NCBI GenBank assembly: GCA_001650955.1 | Contig: LXYP01000014.1 | Coordinates: forward strand, 32,755-96,754 | Direction of reading: 5' to 3' | Length of the DNA: 64,000 nucleotides | Source: Sphingomonadales bacterium EhC05 | GTDB lineage: Bacteria > Pseudomonadota > Alphaproteobacteria > Sphingomonadales > Sphingomonadaceae | Part shown: positions 8,598 through 16,757 of the stretch, in pieces | How the letters are laid out: each line of letters opens with the position of its first letter | Numbering within the stretch: the stretch's first letter is position 1 | Notes under the pieces: model-generated | What the model saw: only the letters and a program-made list of their open reading frames with translations | Told to the model about the DNA's origin: nothing | The model's database searches: none | Made by a program: the position numbers and the translations under genes

Positions 8598-9713
8598 GTG
8601 GACCAACTAGAGCAAGATCTCACTCGGTTTAAACAACCAGCAATGGCGTTGGTCGGCGGTATCGCGGCTGCTTTGGTCGTCGCAACACTGCCGCACGTCT
8701 ATCTTGAGTCGATCATCGGGGCGACGGGGCTTTCTGAAATTGTGTCTGCAGCCGCCCCGCCTCTGGGGAATACGGCGCGCGGTCTTATCGCTGTTGTTGC
8801 TGGTTTGGTATCGGCATCTGCCATCTATATATTTCTCAATCGCAAATCTAATAGTCAAATGGGAGGCTCCGATATGAGCTTAGCAATTCGCAGAAATCTG
8901 ACGCCCGAACCGGAAGTCGAAAAAGTAGAAAGCAAATCGTCGTTCACATTGCCAAAAATTTCTTTGTCGACAAAGTCACTGACCAAATTTTTGAAAAAGC
9001 CCAAAAAAGTGAGTGGCGAGGTGACCGATCTTGCGGATTTGCCGAATTTGCGGCAAGCGGACAGCCATCCAGACGCACCGGCCCGTGCTCCAATTTTCGC
9101 GGCTGCCGACCTCGGTTCGCCACTGGCAGAGCAGATCAAGCCGTTTGAAGCGCCGCTTCGGCCAATAGTTGAACCTGAGCCTTCTGCCGCACCAGCTCCG
9201 CAAGCCGCTGCGCCAGTTGTTGCTCATACTCCGAACGAAGCCGAAAGAGATATGCGGGTGGAAGTGAAGCCAGAGGAAGCTCTCGATCTGTCGAAGAATA
9301 TCTTCGCTGATCGCGCGCCTGCAGTTGCACCTGTATCACAGCCGGTTGCACAGGCTCCTCAGGCTCCTCAGGCTCCAAGCAAGCAGGTCCCGTCCGCTTC
9401 AGCAGAAGATATGGCAGATCTCTCGATTGCTCAGCTCGCAACTCGCCTTGAAACAGGGCTTGCACGCTTGAAAGAACTTGAGATAAATCACCGTAATCAT
9501 TCGCAGGCCGCGCGACAGTTCCCCGAAACTGCGGACAAGCCCTTACCGACGGCGGAAGATGTACCAGTCATCGTGCCGCCGCTACGCTCTGTTGAATCGC
9601 CAGAGACAACAGCGGTCACGGAAGTAGATGCACAGGCGGCACGTCAGGCAGACATGGATGCGGCCTTGAAGGCAGCTTTGGGAACATTGGAGCGGATGAC
9701 CGCGCATCGCTAA
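8598..9713 (+). CDS. Membrane-anchored proline/alanine-rich hypothetical protein
   Basis: The protein has 371 residues from a GTG start preceded by GGAG. Two hydrophobic segments at about 15-35 and 53-73 anchor it to the membrane. The remaining 300 residues look largely disordered: basic (SLSTKSLTKFLKKPKK), then Pro/Ala/Gln-rich with repeated QAPQAPQAPS. Two short helical patches (ADLSIAQLATRLETGLARLKELE, about 275-297, and the C-terminal DMDAALKAALGTLERM) could be protein-interaction motifs. It follows the glycosyltransferase by 27 nt and may share its transcript. It may scaffold envelope or cell-cycle proteins, but that is speculative. Confidence 0.65.
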   Translation: MDQLEQDLTRFKQPAMALVGGIAAALVVATLPHVYLESIIGATGLSEIVSAAAPPLGNTARGLIAVVAGLVSASAIYIFLNRKSNSQMGGSDMSLAIRRNLTPEPEVEKVESKSSFTLPKISLSTKSLTKFLKKPKKVSGEVTDLADLPNLRQADSHPDAPARAPIFAAADLGSPLAEQIKPFEAPLRPIVEPEPSAAPAPQAAAPVVAHTPNEAERDMRVEVKPEEALDLSKNIFADRAPAVAPVSQPVAQAPQAPQAPSKQVPSASAEDMADLSIAQLATRLETGLARLKELEINHRNHSQAARQFPETADKPLPTAEDVPVIVPPLRSVESPETTAVTEVDAQAARQADMDAALKAALGTLERMTAHR

Positions 9714-9719
9714 TCGAGT

Positions 9720-10064
9720 TTAATCGAGTTCTGTTTCTCGCGGATCGATCAGCGTCAGTATCTCTAGACTCAGTCGATCTTCGATCAAATCTTTGATCAG
9801 AACATCGGCGACAAAATGCCCTGTCATGGCAAAATCATGATCAGGCAATTGCGACGCAAGCTGGCCTAGGTAATTGGCTTTGTCCGGGCCGGAACAGGCA
9901 ATCATTATCAGGTGACGTATGCCAGAAAAGGTGACGCTGGCCCATGGTTGTTCTCGTTGCAACGTCACGCAACAGGTAGAGCCTGCCAAAGCCTGAATGG
10001 ATGCGATCAGCATCGCGCTGGGATCATGGCTGAGGCGCTTGCCGACGGCCCTGCTAAGCGCCAT
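9720..10064 (-). CDS. Conserved-looking hypothetical protein in the S24 neighbourhood
   Basis: The ATG at 10064 gives a protein of about 114 residues beginning MALSRAVGKRLSHDPSAMLI. It reads as a small alpha/beta domain (ASIQALAGSTCCVTLQ, SGIRHLIMIACSG, SGPDKANYLGQLASQLPDHDF) with no membrane or signal segment. I do not recognise its family. It overlaps the end of the upstream HTH-like gene 10054-10242 by 11 nt, so the two form a minus-strand operon. Its promoter would be the palindrome-bearing region facing the S24 regulator at 10379, suggesting control by that regulator. Confidence 0.6.
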   Translation of the reverse strand: MALSRAVGKRLSHDPSAMLIASIQALAGSTCCVTLQREQPWASVTFSGIRHLIMIACSGPDKANYLGQLASQLPDHDFAMTGHFVADVLIKDLIEDRLSLEILTLIDPRETELD

Positions 10065-10242
10065 GGTCTTCACGCCATATGCTCATGAAATCTTCTACGC
10101 GTCTGGAAACCGCTTTGCCCGGTTGGCGACCGTTGCGCAGATCTTCGACAAAGCGCGGATCGCGAACCGACAAGCGACCGAATTTTGTCCATGGTATTTT
10201 GTTTTCACGCAGAAAAATTTCAATCTTTCTGATCAGGGGCAT
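10054..10242 (-). CDS. Small HTH-like protein, first gene of a divergent pair
   Basis: This 62-residue protein begins MPLIRKIEIFLRENKIPWTK. The ATG at 10242 lies about seven bases after AAGGAGA, which rules out the nearer ATG at 10248. The sequence FLRENKIPWTKFGRLSVRDP and FVEDLRNGRQPGKAVSRRV has the spacing of a short helix-turn-helix, with a basic recognition segment. It is divergent from the S24-type regulator and co-transcribed with 9720-10064. A Cro-like or antirepressor-like role is possible but is inference from the layout. Confidence 0.6.
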   Translation of the reverse strand: MPLIRKIEIFLRENKIPWTKFGRLSVRDPRFVEDLRNGRQPGKAVSRRVEDFMSIWREDHGA

Positions 10243-10287
10243 GAGCATTCTCCTTCATATAGCCGAGGTCATCGGCGACTCGAAAAA

Positions 10288-10340
10288 TAGGGAAAATCCT
10301 ATTTGAGATGAAAAATCCTACATGTCTAGGAAATATCCTA
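10288..10340. promoter_or_regulatory. Paired palindromes, candidate operators of the S24 regulator
   Basis: Two 14-bp dyads, TAGGGAAAATCCTA (10288-10301) and TAGGAAATATCCTA (10327-10340), share the pattern TAGG-N6-CCTA. Their centres are 39 bp apart, and an extra AATCCTA half-site lies between them at 10314-10320. They occupy the divergent promoter region between the HTH-like gene (10242) and the S24 regulator (10379), as expected for autoregulatory operators. Binding has not been shown; this is inferred from symmetry and position. Confidence 0.55.
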
Positions 10341-10378
10341 TTGCTATTTTCGGTCAAATAACCTATCTTTGGGCCATT

Positions 10379-11032
10379 GTGACTGATGATCCGCGCACCA
10401 CTCTTGAACAGCTGATCCGCAAAAACGGACATGGCTTTGCCGCGATTTCCCAGATGCTGGGCAAAAATCCGGCGTATATTCAGCAATTTATTCGGCGTGG
10501 ATCTCCCAAGAAACTGGATGAGGCGGACCGGCGGCGGCTGGCGGAATTCTTCGACGTCGATGAAATATTGCTCGGCGCGCCGGCGCCGCTTGACCGCTCC
10601 TCACCCCACAATTTGCCGCCTGATGGTTTGTTGAGAGTCAAACAATATCAGGTAGGGGCATCGGCTGGCCCAGGTTCTCTTGCGGAAGATGAATATGTGG
10701 AAGCCATTGGCTTTGGTCCCAAATGGTTGAAACAATTGGGTACCGATCCCGAAAATCTGTCGCTGATCCGGGTGGATGGAGATTCGATGAACCCGACATT
10801 ATGCCATGGCGATGATATCATGGTTGATCACAGCGCTGCCATGCGGCCCCTGCGCGATGGCATTCATGTTTTGCGCATGGATGATGTCTTGCTGGTCAAG
10901 CGGATCGCGGTTGGCCCATCAGCGAAATTATCGATCCGCAGCGACAACCCGCAATATCCGGACTGGGATGATGTTAATTCTAAGGATGTTAATATCATTG
11001 GGCGGGTGGTCTGGACGGGACGACGGCTGTGA
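10379..11032 (+). CDS. S24-family (LexA/CI-like) transcriptional regulator
   Basis: A GTG start gives 217 residues beginning MTDDPRTTLEQLIRKNG, the usual N-terminus of this sphingomonad group; the open frame extends to 10322 but crosses the palindromes. Residues about 8-60 form an HTH domain (AAISQMLGKNPAYIQQFIRR). Residues about 90-217 form an S24 peptidase-like domain with the Ser-Lys dyad: Ser136 in DGDSMNPTL and Lys174 in LLVKRI. Such proteins repress promoters and may lose repression by self-cleavage. No clear Ala-Gly or Cys-Gly cleavage site can be assigned with confidence, so SOS-linked cleavage is uncertain. Confidence 0.85.
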   Translation: MTDDPRTTLEQLIRKNGHGFAAISQMLGKNPAYIQQFIRRGSPKKLDEADRRRLAEFFDVDEILLGAPAPLDRSSPHNLPPDGLLRVKQYQVGASAGPGSLAEDEYVEAIGFGPKWLKQLGTDPENLSLIRVDGDSMNPTLCHGDDIMVDHSAAMRPLRDGIHVLRMDDVLLVKRIAVGPSAKLSIRSDNPQYPDWDDVNSKDVNIIGRVVWTGRRL

Positions 11033-11052
11033 ATTTGGCGAGGGTCGTTCGA

Positions 11053-11568
11053 CTAATGAAAGGCTTTGCCCATAATCTTCGCTACAAATGATTTTTTGGC
11101 ATTGGTATATGCTTCTCTATCGTGACGGTGCAATTCGGACATTCGTCTTTTTAACATCGCATATTCTCTCGCAGCCTCGGGATGTTTCACTAGATAATCG
11201 CAAAATAATATACCGTTCCAAACTTCGCTTGGGCGTTCGCAAACATGAATATGATGGGTACGTTTTACGCCCCGTGGTGGCATTCCCCTGACAAAGAAAA
11301 GCCGGTCATGCTTCGGATTGTCTCGCCAAAAATCATAGCCCAGCTTGTCAAGTATGGGAGGGAATGAGGCTCTTGCTTCATCCACCGATTCCACTGCGAC
11401 AAGTATATCGATGATTGGTTTCGCGAGCATATGCGGGATCGCGGTGCTTCCAAAGTGGCGTATCTCTAACATTGAAAGATCGGACAGATGCTCTTGCAGG
11501 CGTTGTTTTTCCGCGGCGAACTTTGCAATCCAAGACGGATCATATGGAGCAATTTTGATGAGGTCCAT
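11053..11568 (-). CDS. GrpB family protein
   Basis: This 171-residue protein of the GrpB/UPF0157 family has a nucleotidyltransferase-like fold. It has the N-terminal DLIKIAPYDPSW, the HFGSTAIPHMLAKPIIDILV motif typical of the family (G-S-T-x-I-P, K-P-x-I-D-I), then RTHHIHVCE and FCDYLVKHPEAAREYAMLK. The open frame runs upstream to 11847, but only the part from ATG 11568 matches the family and the rest overlaps the next gene. It is convergent with the S24 regulator. GrpB proteins have been linked to nucleotide or CoA-related metabolism but the biochemical role is not settled. Confidence 0.85.
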   Translation of the reverse strand: MDLIKIAPYDPSWIAKFAAEKQRLQEHLSDLSMLEIRHFGSTAIPHMLAKPIIDILVAVESVDEARASFPPILDKLGYDFWRDNPKHDRLFFVRGMPPRGVKRTHHIHVCERPSEVWNGILFCDYLVKHPEAAREYAMLKRRMSELHRHDREAYTNAKKSFVAKIMGKAFH

Positions 11569-11668
11569 TGTCCGAAAATGGATCAAATCCATCGATAATA
11601 CAACGGAGGAATTAAACAATCGCGAATGGGTCTTGCATCTGCCGGTCGCCACCGCCAGATAGCGTTCC

Positions 11669-12331
11669 ATGACAGAAGCTCCTTTAAAAGCCGTGATCAT
11701 CCCGGTGACCCCACTCCAGCAAAATTGTACACTTCTCTGGTGTACCAAAACTAACAAGGCCGCGCTCAGCGATCCGGGCGGTGATTTGTCGCGTCTCAAA
11801 GCCGCCGTCGAGGAACATGGCGTGGATCTGGAAAAGATCATCATCACTCATGGTCATCTCGACCATTGTGGACAGGCGGGGATGCTGGCTGAGGAATTGG
11901 GTATTCCCATTGAGGGGCCGCATAAGGATGATCTGTTCTGGATCGATCAGCTCGATGGCGATGGTGCGCGCTATGGTATGGAGGCAAAAAGCTTTGTCCC
12001 GGACCGTTGGCTGGTCGATGGCGATCAGGTGACGGTGGGCGATCTCGTGCTTGATGTCATTCACTGCCCTGGACATACGCCAGGCCATGTGATTTTCTAT
12101 CATCAGCCATCCAAACTGGCGGTGGTCGGGGATGTGATATTTCAGGGATCGATTGGCCGTACCGATTTCCCGCGCGGCAATCATCAGGATTTGATCGACG
12201 CAATTACCACCAAATTATGGCCGCTCGGTGATGATGTAACCTTCATTCCCGGCCATGGGCCGACCAGTCAATTTGGCTATGAACGCAAAACCAATGCCTT
12301 CGTCGCCGATGATGTGTTGGAGGCGCGTTAG
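11669..12331 (+). CDS. MBL-fold metallo-hydrolase (glyoxalase II-like)
   Basis: This 220-residue metallo-beta-lactamase-fold hydrolase starts at ATG 11669. The metal motif HGHLDHCG gives His61, His63, Asp65 and His66; further ligands are in CPGHTPGHV (His of PGHTPGH), VGDVIF (Asp) and PGHGPTSQF (His). The short length and PLQQNCTLLW start match the YcbL-type branch of glyoxalase II-like thioesterases. It probably hydrolyses a thioester such as an acyl-glutathione, but the substrate is not proven. Its last four bases overlap the stop of the convergent gene 12328-13188. Confidence 0.87.
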   Translation: MTEAPLKAVIIPVTPLQQNCTLLWCTKTNKAALSDPGGDLSRLKAAVEEHGVDLEKIIITHGHLDHCGQAGMLAEELGIPIEGPHKDDLFWIDQLDGDGARYGMEAKSFVPDRWLVDGDQVTVGDLVLDVIHCPGHTPGHVIFYHQPSKLAVVGDVIFQGSIGRTDFPRGNHQDLIDAITTKLWPLGDDVTFIPGHGPTSQFGYERKTNAFVADDVLEAR

Positions 12332-13188
12332 GAGATTGAGTTTTCCTCAACCTGGCTGTCTTCAGCGACAAATTGCGATAAATCGATCGAGTCTATTTCT
12401 TCCATTATATCGCGCTTTTGCAAATATTTGACCGCTTTCCTCAAGTCTTTGCCCAGATGCGGCTTGAGATAGGGAAGCGCTAAAAGTGGATCGCGGCCGG
12501 ACACTGTCTCCCATATTGCCAATGCCGTAATCAACATGGGTTCATTCAAATAACCCTGGCGCTCATATTTCCAGCCGTCGTTGGCGCCTTCGAAATTCCA
12601 TGCAGTCATTGCCGTGAAAATCCCGAAACCGAGATATACAGAGCAAAGATCGGTCGTCAGCTCATGAATCTCCCATCCTCCGGGCGGCGGAATCTTCGCG
12701 CTACTCATCAAATAATGTGAAAGTTCATGCGCGAATGTGGCGATGCGTTTGTGAGGGTTGCCGAGCTGGCTGGGATTATAGCCGATCTGGGCGTAAAATT
12801 TACCATCTGCGTTTTGCAATAGCCGATATTCGCCAGCAGGCGCGTGGCTGTCATGTTTGAGACTCTGGCCCGACTCAAGCATCATTTCCCGGGAAGGGTT
12901 GCCTGCAACCAGTTTCGTCGGCCATTCTGCCAGTCCTGACAGATACTTGACCTGTTCAAATATTTCATGTGCCTTTTTTGATGGATCACAGCTGGTTTTC
13001 GGGAAAAACCTATCGGTTGGAAGTATCAACTGGTTCGCGAGACTATCTTCTGCTCCATCAAATTCGGTGATCAGCCATTTAAAACTGGCCAGTTGCCAGT
13101 CTCATTCGTCATCAGAGAGAGGTTTGTTCGATCCGAATAGCTTCATCATATGGAACGGTTTAGCCGACCGCGCCAGCGATTCAAACAT
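12328..13188 (-). pseudogene. HExxH metallopeptidase-like gene split by an in-frame TGA
   Basis: From ATG 13188 the minus strand reads MFESLARSAKPFHMMKLF and 10 further residues to DDE, then TGA at 13104-13102. The same frame continues immediately with DWQLASFKWLITEFDG and stays open to 12328. The joined product would be about 286 residues, with Trp (TGG) the likely lost residue. The downstream part holds HELSH (about 154-158) followed by HELTTD, a zinc-peptidase-like pattern, and ends in an acidic tail. A TTG at 13029 is a weak restart that would remove conserved-looking sequence. Possible explanations are a recent nonsense mutation, a sequencing error or UGA read-through. Confidence 0.7.
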
Positions 13189-13792
13189 TAGACATTAGAC
13201 AAGCAGTGGCCGCTTGCCGATAATATTGCGGAAGCAAGTTAAGGGGGGAGGGCTCGGCCTCGCTGTCAATCCGTTAGATCACTAGATATATCTCGTCCGC
13301 TACATTGCATTTTCACATAGTGAATCTTGCGGCGTCGCTACATCGGACTGGGGTTCCTAAACTGCAGCACCCGATCAGACTTTGTTCGGCTCTCTAAAAT
13401 TTATCAAAATCCAGGCGAAATAGATATTTTGGATTGGCGACATATCACTCAGTGGCTTGTACCATTTGCAAAGGATAGATCTGCTTTTATCACAATGTTT
13501 TAAGTGAGATATCATTGCTTCCTATTCAGGGTGACACCTTGCGATCTCCGTCACCCTGTTTCTCGAAATCAGTCCCTACCGCGATATTTCGAGCCTTGGG
13601 GCATCATAGGCTTGGGAAAGCCTGCCGATGCCGGTTACTTTTGATTTTCGACCTCTGGCTCCATCACCGGGCCGACAACTGGCAGTGAGGCAGGTCACAC
13701 AAAAGCTACCCGCGAACGGCCAATCTGCCATTGAGCCCCAAGCCGGTTGGTAAAAGCTAGTCGTTTGCAAATGTGCCGATAGCAGACTCGAA
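13189..13792. other. Gene-poor gap with a possible relic ORF
   Basis: About 600 bases without a confident gene. A 58-codon plus-strand frame (TTG 13327 to TAA 13503) ends with a protein-like segment, DFVRLSKIYQNPGEIDILDW and onward to FITMF. It lacks a good start and family match, so it may be the 3' remnant of a decayed gene. A hairpin at 13527-13558 follows. A 64-codon minus-strand frame at 13576-13770 has no protein-like features and is not called. Confidence 0.4.
13527..13558 (+). terminator. Hairpin, possible terminator after the relic ORF
   Basis: CAGGGTGAC and GTCACCCTG form a perfect 9-bp stem around a 14-base loop, with TTTCTC downstream. It lies 24 bases after the stop of the relic frame 13327-13503, so it may be that lost gene's terminator. 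The short T tract makes it moderate evidence. Confidence 0.4.
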
Positions 13793-14188
13793 CTATGCTC
13801 CTATATAGGGAATCGCGATCGCATATACACCGAGTCCAAGCAGCGCCAACATGGTCACAATGGTTCCGATCATCCGGCCTTTGCCGAATTTACCGTCGTC
13901 CATGCCAATACCATGGGCAACCCGTCCGAGTAGATAGATCCCGCTGACAATCCACAACCAGGTAGGCGATGTCGTGCTGGCCAGTTCAATAACTCCGACA
14001 AGAAACAGGATGAATGGGGCGCTTTCTATATAATTGCTATGCGCGCGCATCCGTCGCAGAACTTTCTCATTGCCACCGTCGCCAACGCTGACTTTTTCAC
14101 TCGTACGCACCTGGCCGACGCGGACCATCAGCCAAAGATTGATCAGCGCTGCAGCGCCAGCGATGGTCAGTGTTATAGGTAAAATCAT
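13793..14188 (-). CDS. MAPEG family membrane protein
   Basis: This 131-residue protein has four predicted transmembrane helices. The first helix is followed by the MAPEG signature region: RVGQVRTSEKVSVGDGGNEKVLRRMRAHSNYIESAPFILFL, read in order over residues about 23-63, with the R-x-x-R-A-x-x-N-x-x-E core. A further R-V-x-H-G motif is in YLLGRVAHGIGMD. Eukaryotic relatives are glutathione-dependent microsomal enzymes; bacterial ones are poorly defined but often have glutathione transferase or peroxidase activity. It lies in the inner membrane and is transcribed alone. Confidence 0.88.
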   Translation of the reverse strand: MILPITLTIAGAAALINLWLMVRVGQVRTSEKVSVGDGGNEKVLRRMRAHSNYIESAPFILFLVGVIELASTTSPTWLWIVSGIYLLGRVAHGIGMDDGKFGKGRMIGTIVTMLALLGLGVYAIAIPYIGA

Positions 14189-14403
14189 AGTGTTCCCCTG
14201 GATGTTATCTTTATGGCACGGCTATAGGAGTAGAATGCTTGCAACGCACGGAAAATTCGTTATACGCGCCACTTCGCGTGCAATTGGCTGACGGTTGGAC
14301 GAGCGATTCTCTGCAAGATTTCAGAGCCACGCTTGTTCGATGATTATGTTTGGCTTAGTTGTGCGGACAGATGATATTTGAAATTTAAAGAACAGGCTTA
14401 GCA

Positions 14404-14583
14404 ATGGCTGTACCTAAACGAAAAACTACGCCGTCCAAGCGCGGAATGCGCCGGTCTCATGATGCTTTGAAAGTCGAAGCTTATCAAGAGTGCCCAAATT
14501 GTGGCGAATTGAAGCGACCGCACCATATGTGCGGATCATGCGGCCATTATAATGGCCGTGAAGTCTTGGCCGTCGATCTTTAA
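14404..14583 (+). CDS. rpmF: 50S ribosomal protein L32
   Basis: A 59-residue protein, [20 protein letters not shown] at the N-terminus, is unmistakable L32. The zinc-ribbon type CPNCGE and CGSCGH pairs (four cysteines) are intact. L32 binds 23S rRNA in the large subunit. It heads the conserved rpmF-plsX-fabH block that links ribosome and membrane-lipid synthesis; plsX begins 45 nt downstream. Confidence 0.97.
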   Translation: MAVPKRKTTPSKRGMRRSHDALKVEAYQECPNCGELKRPHHMCGSCGHYNGREVLAVDL

Positions 14584-14628
14584 TCGACTAGCCTCTCGAC
14601 TTCCAACGCGCAATCAAGGGGACAACAA

Positions 14629-15678
14629 GTGGGAATGAGGCCGCGGATCGCTATTGACGCGATGGGCGGCGATGAAGGCCCACGTGTGATGGTTGCTGGC
14701 GCTGCTCTTGCACGCCACCGACATGAGGGTTTTCAGTTTCTGTTCGTCGGTGACGAACAGAAAATCAAGGAAGCCCTGAAAGATCACCCGAATCTAAGCG
14801 CGTCGTCTGAAATTTTGCATGCCGAAGACGTCATTTCGGGTGAAGATAAACCTGCGCAAGCTTTGCGCAAATCCAAAACCACGTCAATGGGACTCGCGGT
14901 CAACGCCGTGAAGACCGGTGCAGTCAGCGCTGCCGTAAGTGCGGGTAATACTGGTGCGCTGATGGCCATTTCAAAACTGGCGCTCAGAACCATGTCGGGA
15001 ATTGATCGTCCGGCTCTAGCGGCTCTGCTGCCGACGCTCAAGGATAGCGACGTGGTGATGTTGGACCTTGGTGCAAACAAAGAATGCACGAGCGAAAACC
15101 TCGTGCAATTCGCCGTCATGGGCGCCGCCTATAGCCGGATCATGCACGGTTTTGATAAGCCTCTAGTCAAATTGTTGAACATCGGCACCGAAGAAGCCAA
15201 GGGGACCGGAACCGTTCAGGACGCCGCAGCAGCATTGAGAGAAGCAATCGGACTATCGATGAACTTTCAAGGCTTTACCGAGGCAGACAAGATTTCCACT
15301 GGAGAAGTTGATGTCATTGTAACGGATGGTTTCTCGGGCAATGTTGCGCTAAAGTCGCTTGAAGGTACGGCACGTTTTGTCACCGACTTGCTGAAACGCA
15401 GTTTTCTGAGTTCGCTTCGGTCTAAAATTGGCTTTCTCATCTCGCGCCCAGCAACCGAAATGCTGCGCGAGCATCTGGATCCAAATAATCACAATGGTGC
15501 GGTTTTCCTAGGCCTCAATGGTGTCGTCGTAAAAAGCCATGGCAGTGCCGATGAAAAGGGCGTAGCGAATGCGGTGGAAGTGGCCGCTCGGCTGGTTGAG
15601 GATAGTATTTTGGAACGTATCAGCGAAGATCTGACCAAGGTCCGTCAATTGAATCCGTCGACCACGGTGGCGAAATGA
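14629..15678 (+). CDS. plsX: Phosphate acyltransferase PlsX
   Basis: This 349-residue peripheral membrane enzyme converts acyl-ACP and phosphate to acyl-phosphate, the donor for PlsY in phospholipid synthesis. Visible family blocks are [16 protein letters not shown] at the N-terminus, [36 protein letters not shown] with the following block, and [23 protein letters not shown] at 14629 lies about eight bases after AAGGGG; an ATG two codons later is possible. It overlaps fabH by four bases (ATGA), so the two are translationally coupled. Confidence 0.96.
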   Translation: MGMRPRIAIDAMGGDEGPRVMVAGAALARHRHEGFQFLFVGDEQKIKEALKDHPNLSASSEILHAEDVISGEDKPAQALRKSKTTSMGLAVNAVKTGAVSAAVSAGNTGALMAISKLALRTMSGIDRPALAALLPTLKDSDVVMLDLGANKECTSENLVQFAVMGAAYSRIMHGFDKPLVKLLNIGTEEAKGTGTVQDAAAALREAIGLSMNFQGFTEADKISTGEVDVIVTDGFSGNVALKSLEGTARFVTDLLKRSFLSSLRSKIGFLISRPATEMLREHLDPNNHNGAVFLGLNGVVVKSHGSADEKGVANAVEVAARLVEDSILERISEDLTKVRQLNPSTTVAK

Positions 15679-16646
15679 GCGATAATGCCATATTGCGATC
15701 GGTCATTAAAGGAACGGGCTCCGCCTTACCACGAACGCGGGTTTCCAACGCTGAGCTGTCAAAGCGTGTGGACACCACTGATGAATGGATTGTGGAGCGG
15801 ACGGGAATTCATTTTCGGCATATTGCGGAAGATGATGAAACAACATCCAGTCTCGCGACCGAAGCAGCTCAAAAGGCGATGGATGCAGCCGGTCTGGTCT
15901 CAAGTGATATTGACCTCATCGTCCTCGCGACGGCAACACCCGACCAAACATTTCCTGCGACGGCAACCATCGTCCAGGATCGGCTAGGCTGCAATGGTTG
16001 TGTAGCTTTTGATGTCGCAGCCGTATGTTCAGGATTTCTCTATGCGCTATCTGTTGCGGATAGTATGATCCGGACTGGCGCTGCGAAACATGCGCTCGTG
16101 ATCGGAGCAGAAACTTTTAGTCGGATTTTGGATTGGGAAGACCGCGCCACTTGCGTGCTGTTTGGAGACGGTGCCGGGGCGATTGTGCTTTCCGCAGAAT
16201 TTGGCGATAAAGGTATTCTTGGGACGCGGTTGCATGCCGATGGTGCGCACAATCAGTTGCTTTATGTGGACGGGGGGGCCGGTACCACTGGAACCGTAGG
16301 CAAGCTCCGGATGAAAGGACGAGAAGTTTTTCGACATGCTGTGGTCAATTTGGCTTCGGTGCTGAGAGAAGTTCTTGAAGAATCAGGTCAATCTATCGAT
16401 TCAATTGACTGGCTTATTCCGCATCAGGCAAATGCACGGATATTGGATGCGACCGCAAAGAAGCTGGGCATGCCTGCCGAAAAAGTGATCAAGACTGTTG
16501 ATGTTCATGCGAATACTTCTGCAGCTTCGGTACCGCTAGCGCTTGATACTGCGGTTCGTGATCATAGAATCAAGCGAGATGATTTGCTGGTTTTGGAAGC
16601 GATGGGTGGCGGTTTTACTTGGGGTGCTTCAGTTATCCGCTACTGA
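15675..16646 (+). CDS. fabH: 3-oxoacyl-ACP synthase III (KAS III)
   Basis: This 323-residue enzyme condenses acetyl-CoA with malonyl-ACP to start fatty-acid elongation in the cytoplasm. The catalytic triad is present: Cys118 in [11 protein letters not shown], His250 in [11 protein letters not shown] and Asn280 in [10 protein letters not shown]. It starts inside the plsX stop (ATGA). In many alphaproteobacteria ihfA follows fabH; here the next gene is an AraC-type regulator, so the usual block is interrupted. Confidence 0.96.
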   Translation: MSDNAILRSVIKGTGSALPRTRVSNAELSKRVDTTDEWIVERTGIHFRHIAEDDETTSSLATEAAQKAMDAAGLVSSDIDLIVLATATPDQTFPATATIVQDRLGCNGCVAFDVAAVCSGFLYALSVADSMIRTGAAKHALVIGAETFSRILDWEDRATCVLFGDGAGAIVLSAEFGDKGILGTRLHADGAHNQLLYVDGGAGTTGTVGKLRMKGREVFRHAVVNLASVLREVLEESGQSIDSIDWLIPHQANARILDATAKKLGMPAEKVIKTVDVHANTSAASVPLALDTAVRDHRIKRDDLLVLEAMGGGFTWGASVIRY

Positions 16647-16687
16647 TCCAAACGACGATTAAGAGAGTTTGTTTTCCTTGGACATTT

Positions 16688-16705
16688 TCGTCGACGATTC
16701 GACGA
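16688..16705. promoter_or_regulatory. Palindrome upstream of the AraC-type gene
   Basis: TCGTCGA-CGAT-TCGACGA is a perfect 7-bp inverted repeat about 50 bases before the AraC-type gene and 40 bases after fabH. No T tract follows, so a regulator-binding site is as likely as a weak terminator. The role is inferred from position only. Confidence 0.35.
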
Positions 16706-16757
16706 TCTTGTCGAATATCAATTGAAGATATTACCTCCTCAGCCCTAGCTTTGGCCA

